Below, one piece after another: positions 50,586 through 53,564 of a stretch of DNA of 53,564 nucleotides (positions are counted from its first letter, which is position 1; each line of letters opens with the position of its first letter). Made by a program: the position numbers and the translations under genes. The stretch comes from Natronococcus amylolyticus DSM 10524 (lineage in GTDB: Archaea > Halobacteriota > Halobacteria > Halobacteriales > Natrialbaceae), in contig NZ_AOIB01000036.1 in assembly GCF_000337675.1 (NCBI RefSeq), forward strand, positions 181,393 to 234,956. The letters run 5' to 3'. The notes under the pieces were generated by a model. It was not told where the DNA came from. It made no database searches and was given only the letters and a program-made list of their open reading frames with translations.

Positions 50586-50765
50586 ATGGGTTTTGGTAGC
50601 TACGACGAGTCCGAACAGCAACAACCACGGGACGACGACGAGGACGTCGAGGCCGTCAACATCCACGAACACGACCACAACGGACAGCTCGAGTTCGAGT
50701 CCGACGTCTCGACCGATCAGCTGGTCTCCCAGCTCGGGTCGATGAAGGACGAAGACGACGAGTAA
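50586..50765 (+). CDS. DUF5786-type small acidic protein
   Basis: 59 residues. MGFGSYDESEQQQ starts it, and VNIHEHDHNGQLEFESDVSTDQLVSQLGSMKDEDDE ends it. This matches the haloarchaeal DUF5786 family, small acidic proteins of unknown function. The gene lies between the antiporter and the HTH gene. The start is fixed by the conserved MGFGSYDESEQQ. Confidence 0.8.
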   Translation: MGFGSYDESEQQQPRDDDEDVEAVNIHEHDHNGQLEFESDVSTDQLVSQLGSMKDEDDE

Positions 50766-50793
50766 CGAGCCGGCCAGCTTCGAAACCGCGTTT

Positions 50794-51489
50794 TCAGGCG
50801 AACGCCGACCCACAGAGCTGTGCGATCGCTCGCCGGAGCCGCTGAGAGATCGCCGACTTCGAGACCTCGAGGCGATCGGCGAGTTCGTCCTGGGAGATCC
50901 GTCGGGGGACGTCGAAGTACCCCTCCTCGTAGGCGACCGTCAGCAGTTCCCGCTGTTTCTCCGTGAGCGAAACCGGCCCACCGCCCTCGGTGTCGGCCGG
51001 TCGGAGGTGGTCGACGGTCACCGAGACGTCCAGTTCCCGACACCGGTCGTTGAACGCGACGAGGGCGTTCCGGTCGGGAAAGCGTAGCCGGAACTGCCAT
51101 CCCTCCCGACAGCTCGAGCAGCCGCGGAGCCGTCCGCCGACGGCGGCGGTCGCCTCGACGAGGGTGATCGCTCGCTCGGTAAGCTCGAGTCGATAGCTCC
51201 GACACTCGGGAGCGCGATCCACGAGGACGGGATCGGCAACGGTCGGATCGGTCCCGAGAGCGGTCTCGAACGCTCCGAACTCGGTGCCCAACGCGGTGAC
51301 GAACAGGAGGGTTCGGTCGCCGCCCGCGTCGGTCCAGTACTCGGGCTCGAGGGAGATCTCGGGTGCGCGTCGCAGCGTCGGTCGCAACACCAGCTCCGGG
51401 TGCGAGAGGGTGAGCTGAGCCAGCACGCCACCGTTGGCCTGCGTTCGAACGGCAACGCCGTCGGGATCCGCAGCGAGGTCGAGGCTCAT
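50794..51489 (-). CDS. Bacterio-opsin-activator-type HTH regulator
   Basis: 231 residues. An N-terminal ligand-domain-like region (about 1-165, including a central CSSCREGWQFRLRF stretch) precedes a C-terminal HTH_10 domain (about 175-228): LTEKQRELLTVAYEEGYFDVPRRISQDELADRLEVSKSAISQRLRRA. HTH_10 is the DNA-binding domain of haloarchaeal Bat-like regulators. The CxxC in the middle could bind a metal. It is soluble. A second Bat-type regulator lies 239 nt away, transcribed in the same direction. Targets unknown. Confidence 0.85.
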   Translation of the reverse strand: MSLDLAADPDGVAVRTQANGGVLAQLTLSHPELVLRPTLRRAPEISLEPEYWTDAGGDRTLLFVTALGTEFGAFETALGTDPTVADPVLVDRAPECRSYRLELTERAITLVEATAAVGGRLRGCSSCREGWQFRLRFPDRNALVAFNDRCRELDVSVTVDHLRPADTEGGGPVSLTEKQRELLTVAYEEGYFDVPRRISQDELADRLEVSKSAISQRLRRAIAQLCGSAFA

Positions 51490-51727
51490 CGGTTCATCCG
51501 CCGTCCGGGGAGACGGCAGCGATAAGATCTCGTTACCGGGTCCGTAGTCATCGAATGGCTGATTCGAGCGCGAACGGATGGCCGTGGGGGCTAGCTATCG
51601 ACACGACCCCTCGAAGCGGGGCTATACTGATTCATCGGTCACCGAAGCCGACTGTCGTCCGCGAGAACTCGACCGCACGCGTAGCCCGATGCTACTCGCG
51701 GTAATACGGGTCTACCGCCGTCTCGAG

Positions 51728-53564
51728 CTACTCGAGCCCGTCAAACTCCTCGAACAGCACCGAGAGCAGCGTCGCCTGTGCGGCCCTGACGTGACGGCTG
51801 AACGTCGGCTGGGAGATCCCCAGCGAGTCGGCGACCGCCTCCCCAGTGCTCTCCCGGGGCCACTCGAAGAAGCCGGCGTAGTAGGCCGCCTCGAGCGTCT
51901 GTCGCTGTCGCTCGGAGAGGCGCTCGCGAAGGGCCGAATCGAGCGCAAGCGCGTTCTCGGGAGACTGCTCGCGCTGGCGACGGGCCAGCAACTCGAGGTC
52001 CCACCCGCGCTCGAGCGCGTCGACGAACGCGCGAACGTCGGCCGATCCCGAGAGTTCGAGGACGAGCCGGGTCCGGTCGTCGGTCGGCGTCAGCGACCGG
52101 ACGACGCCGCCGTGTTCGGCGACGGTAACCACGACCGACGGCTCGTCGACGACGAGCTCGAGCAGCCGATCTCCGCCGATCGTCCCGGCCGTCCGCACCG
52201 ATTTGATCCCCTCGAGCTCGGCGAACGAGTCGACGCTCGGAAGCGAGTCGTCGGGGACAGTAACGAACGCGGTTTCGTCCCCGGCGGAGCGCGGAACGAC
52301 GGACCGAACCGTCAGCGGGTGACCGATCCGGTGAGCGATCGTCGCCAGAGGGTCGGGTTCGCGGAGGACGAACTCGAGTTCGGTGACCGCCTCGCCGCGC
52401 AGGGCTCGTCTGGTCTCGATCGCGCCGACGACGGCGCCGCCGACGTCCCCAAGTCGTTCGATCCCACGACGGGTCGGTTCGTCGAACGCCCCTGGCTCGG
52501 TCGAGTAGACGGTCAGCGTTCCGTACCGGAACGATTCCGATCGAAGTGGGACGCTCAGCACGGAGCGGATCCCCTGCTCGAGCGCCCGTTCGCGCCAGGG
52601 CTCGTCCGGTGCCTCGGTCAGGTCGTCGATACGGACCGACTCTGGAGCCGAGGCCCGCTCGGCCGACGGCGGTCGCGGGATCACGAGCGGATCGGGTCGA
52701 ACGTCGGCGTCTCCGGCGACCGCCTTGGGATCGACTCGTTCGCGGACGTTTTCGGAGACATCGATCCAGGCGAACTCGTTCGATCCCTCGGCGAACTCGA
52801 GGGACGTAATCCCCCGACAGAGCCGTCGGTACACCGCCTCCCGGTCGCTCGCCTCGAGCAGGTCCCGCTCGATCGTTCCGAGCCGCTCGAGCCGATCGAG
52901 GGTCGCCTCGAGAGAAGTGCGGTCCGATCGACACCCGCGTAGTTGGGCCGCCGCGTCCCGCTCGTCGAGCGCGAGCGCGCCGATCTCGACGAGGCTCTCG
53001 ATCGGGCCAGGATCGATCGGATCGAACCCCATCGGTTCCATTGTGGTCGCGACCAGCACCGTCGTTCCGACCGAAACCGTAAACACCTGCTCGGCCCGGA
53101 GGTCGGCCGCCTCGAGGAACGGCTCGAGCGCTCGAGCGTCTCGAGTCGTTGCACCACCTCCGTCGCGAACGACGTCGTCCGGGATCGCAGCGCGATCGAC
53201 GGCGGGGAGGCCGGACGCCCTCGAGTCGCGGCCCGCGACCCCGACCGGTCGGAGTGCTCGTTCCTCGAGTCGGTAGAGGCAGGCGACGTCGCCGCCGGCG
53301 AGATCGACCGCGGCCTCGGCGACCGCTCGCCCGACGTCGGGGACGGTTTCGGCCTCGCGAATCGATCCGACTGCGGCCTCGAGCGTCCGCAACGCTCCGG
53401 TTGGCGACCGTCGACGATCCCGAACCAGACAGAGCGTTCGCTCGGCGGCGGGAAGCGGGATCACGGCGACCTCGACGGGTCGGCGATTTCCGAGCGCGAG
53501 GGTTCCGAAAGTGGGCTCCATCCACCTGAACGGCGCCGCCCGCCCGCGTTCGCGAACCGTCTCC
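51728..53564 (-). CDS. PAS/GAF/bacterio-opsin-activator regulator (5' truncated)
   Basis: At least 611 residues; the frame stays open through the right window edge. The first residues in the window (ETVRERGRAAPF, then MEPTFGTLALGNRRPVEVAVIPL) look like the end of a PAS domain, so the ATG at 53521 is internal. Two GAF-like domains follow (about 50-200 and 220-390). A BAT/GAF linker (about 390-530) then leads to C-terminal HTH_10 (LSERQRQTLEAAYYAGFFEWPRESTGEAVADSLGISQPTFSRHVRAAQ). It is a sensor-regulator of the Bat type. The signal and target are unknown. Confidence 0.87.
   Translation of the reverse strand, partial: ETVRERGRAAPFRWMEPTFGTLALGNRRPVEVAVIPLPAAERTLCLVRDRRRSPTGALRTLEAAVGSIREAETVPDVGRAVAEAAVDLAGGDVACLYRLEERALRPVGVAGRDSRASGLPAVDRAAIPDDVVRDGGGATTRDARALEPFLEAADLRAEQVFTVSVGTTVLVATTMEPMGFDPIDPGPIESLVEIGALALDERDAAAQLRGCRSDRTSLEATLDRLERLGTIERDLLEASDREAVYRRLCRGITSLEFAEGSNEFAWIDVSENVRERVDPKAVAGDADVRPDPLVIPRPPSAERASAPESVRIDDLTEAPDEPWRERALEQGIRSVLSVPLRSESFRYGTLTVYSTEPGAFDEPTRRGIERLGDVGGAVVGAIETRRALRGEAVTELEFVLREPDPLATIAHRIGHPLTVRSVVPRSAGDETAFVTVPDDSLPSVDSFAELEGIKSVRTAGTIGGDRLLELVVDEPSVVVTVAEHGGVVRSLTPTDDRTRLVLELSGSADVRAFVDALERGWDLELLARRQREQSPENALALDSALRERLSERQRQTLEAAYYAGFFEWPRESTGEAVADSLGISQPTFSRHVRAAQATLLSVLFEEFDGLE

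Noticed and set aside
1-53564. CRISPR arrays, tRNA or rRNA genes, complete insertion sequences, replication origins
   Set aside because: None were found by eye: no spaced direct-repeat array, no cloverleaf-like sequence, no transposase frame and no Orc1/Cdc6 gene.

Overview
The window comes from a halophilic archaeon (class Halobacteria, probably Natrialbales; the family is inferred). The DNA is GC-rich and full of CTCGAG. The proteins are strongly acidic. Many genes have a TATA-like box 29-37 nt before the start codon, as expected for leaderless transcripts. There is a transcription factor B, an XPB-type helicase, bacterio-opsin-activator-type regulators and several families known only from haloarchaea. 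Positions 14-32 match the Illumina Nextera mosaic end with one mismatch, so the left edge is a contig end carrying adapter sequence. It cuts pyrD.

Layout. (a) 1-5.5 kb: pyrD (partial) and pyrC converge, followed by a membrane protein and small regulators (membrane-anchored winged helices, a zinc ribbon, a PadR protein). (b) 5.5-27.9 kb: a surface-polysaccharide or glycoprotein-glycan locus. It holds a DUF1616 protein; a tightly overlapping five-gene operon (acetyltransferase, aminotransferase, 3-dehydrogenase, nucleotide-sugar 6-dehydrogenase, glycosyltransferase 2) that fits synthesis of a UDP-2,3-diacetamido-uronic acid; a DUF354 protein; a GT4 glycosyltransferase; a Gfo/Idh-DUF362-SDR operon; a polysaccharide deacetylase; an alkaline-phosphatase-superfamily phosphodiesterase; a PP-loop ATPase; and a large polytopic membrane protein. 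A DmdA/GcvT-like demethylase with different base composition sits inside this locus. (c) 28.2-31.3 kb: two Tat-exported beta-helix proteins. (d) 31.7-39.3 kb: regulators, tfb, an XPB-like helicase, a frameshifted alpha/beta hydrolase and a HerA-like ATPase. (e) 39.5-47.8 kb: a second phosphodiesterase with a FemAB-like transferase, then glmM, glmU and glmS, the complete route to UDP-GlcNAc. (f) 48.4-53.6 kb: a CPA2 antiporter, a DUF5786 protein and two bacterio-opsin-activator-type regulators, the last cut by the window end.

How the parts fit. GlmS, GlmM and GlmU would make UDP-GlcNAc. The 7.9-12.1 kb operon would convert it to a diacetamido-uronic acid donor. The glycosyltransferases, deacetylase, phosphodiesterases and membrane proteins would assemble and modify the surface glycan. 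The most striking unexplained signal is a shared element, ATAACAAA, upstream of nine transcription units, with a one-mismatch copy (ATTACAAA) before a tenth. Nearly all are glycan genes spread over 34 kb on both strands. In seven of the ten the element lies 32-37 nt before the first ATG, where a TATA box would sit. Several promoters in the window are followed by a very short ORF whose stop overlaps the real start codon (ATGA or GTGA). Together these suggest a coordinated, possibly translationally coupled glycan regulon.
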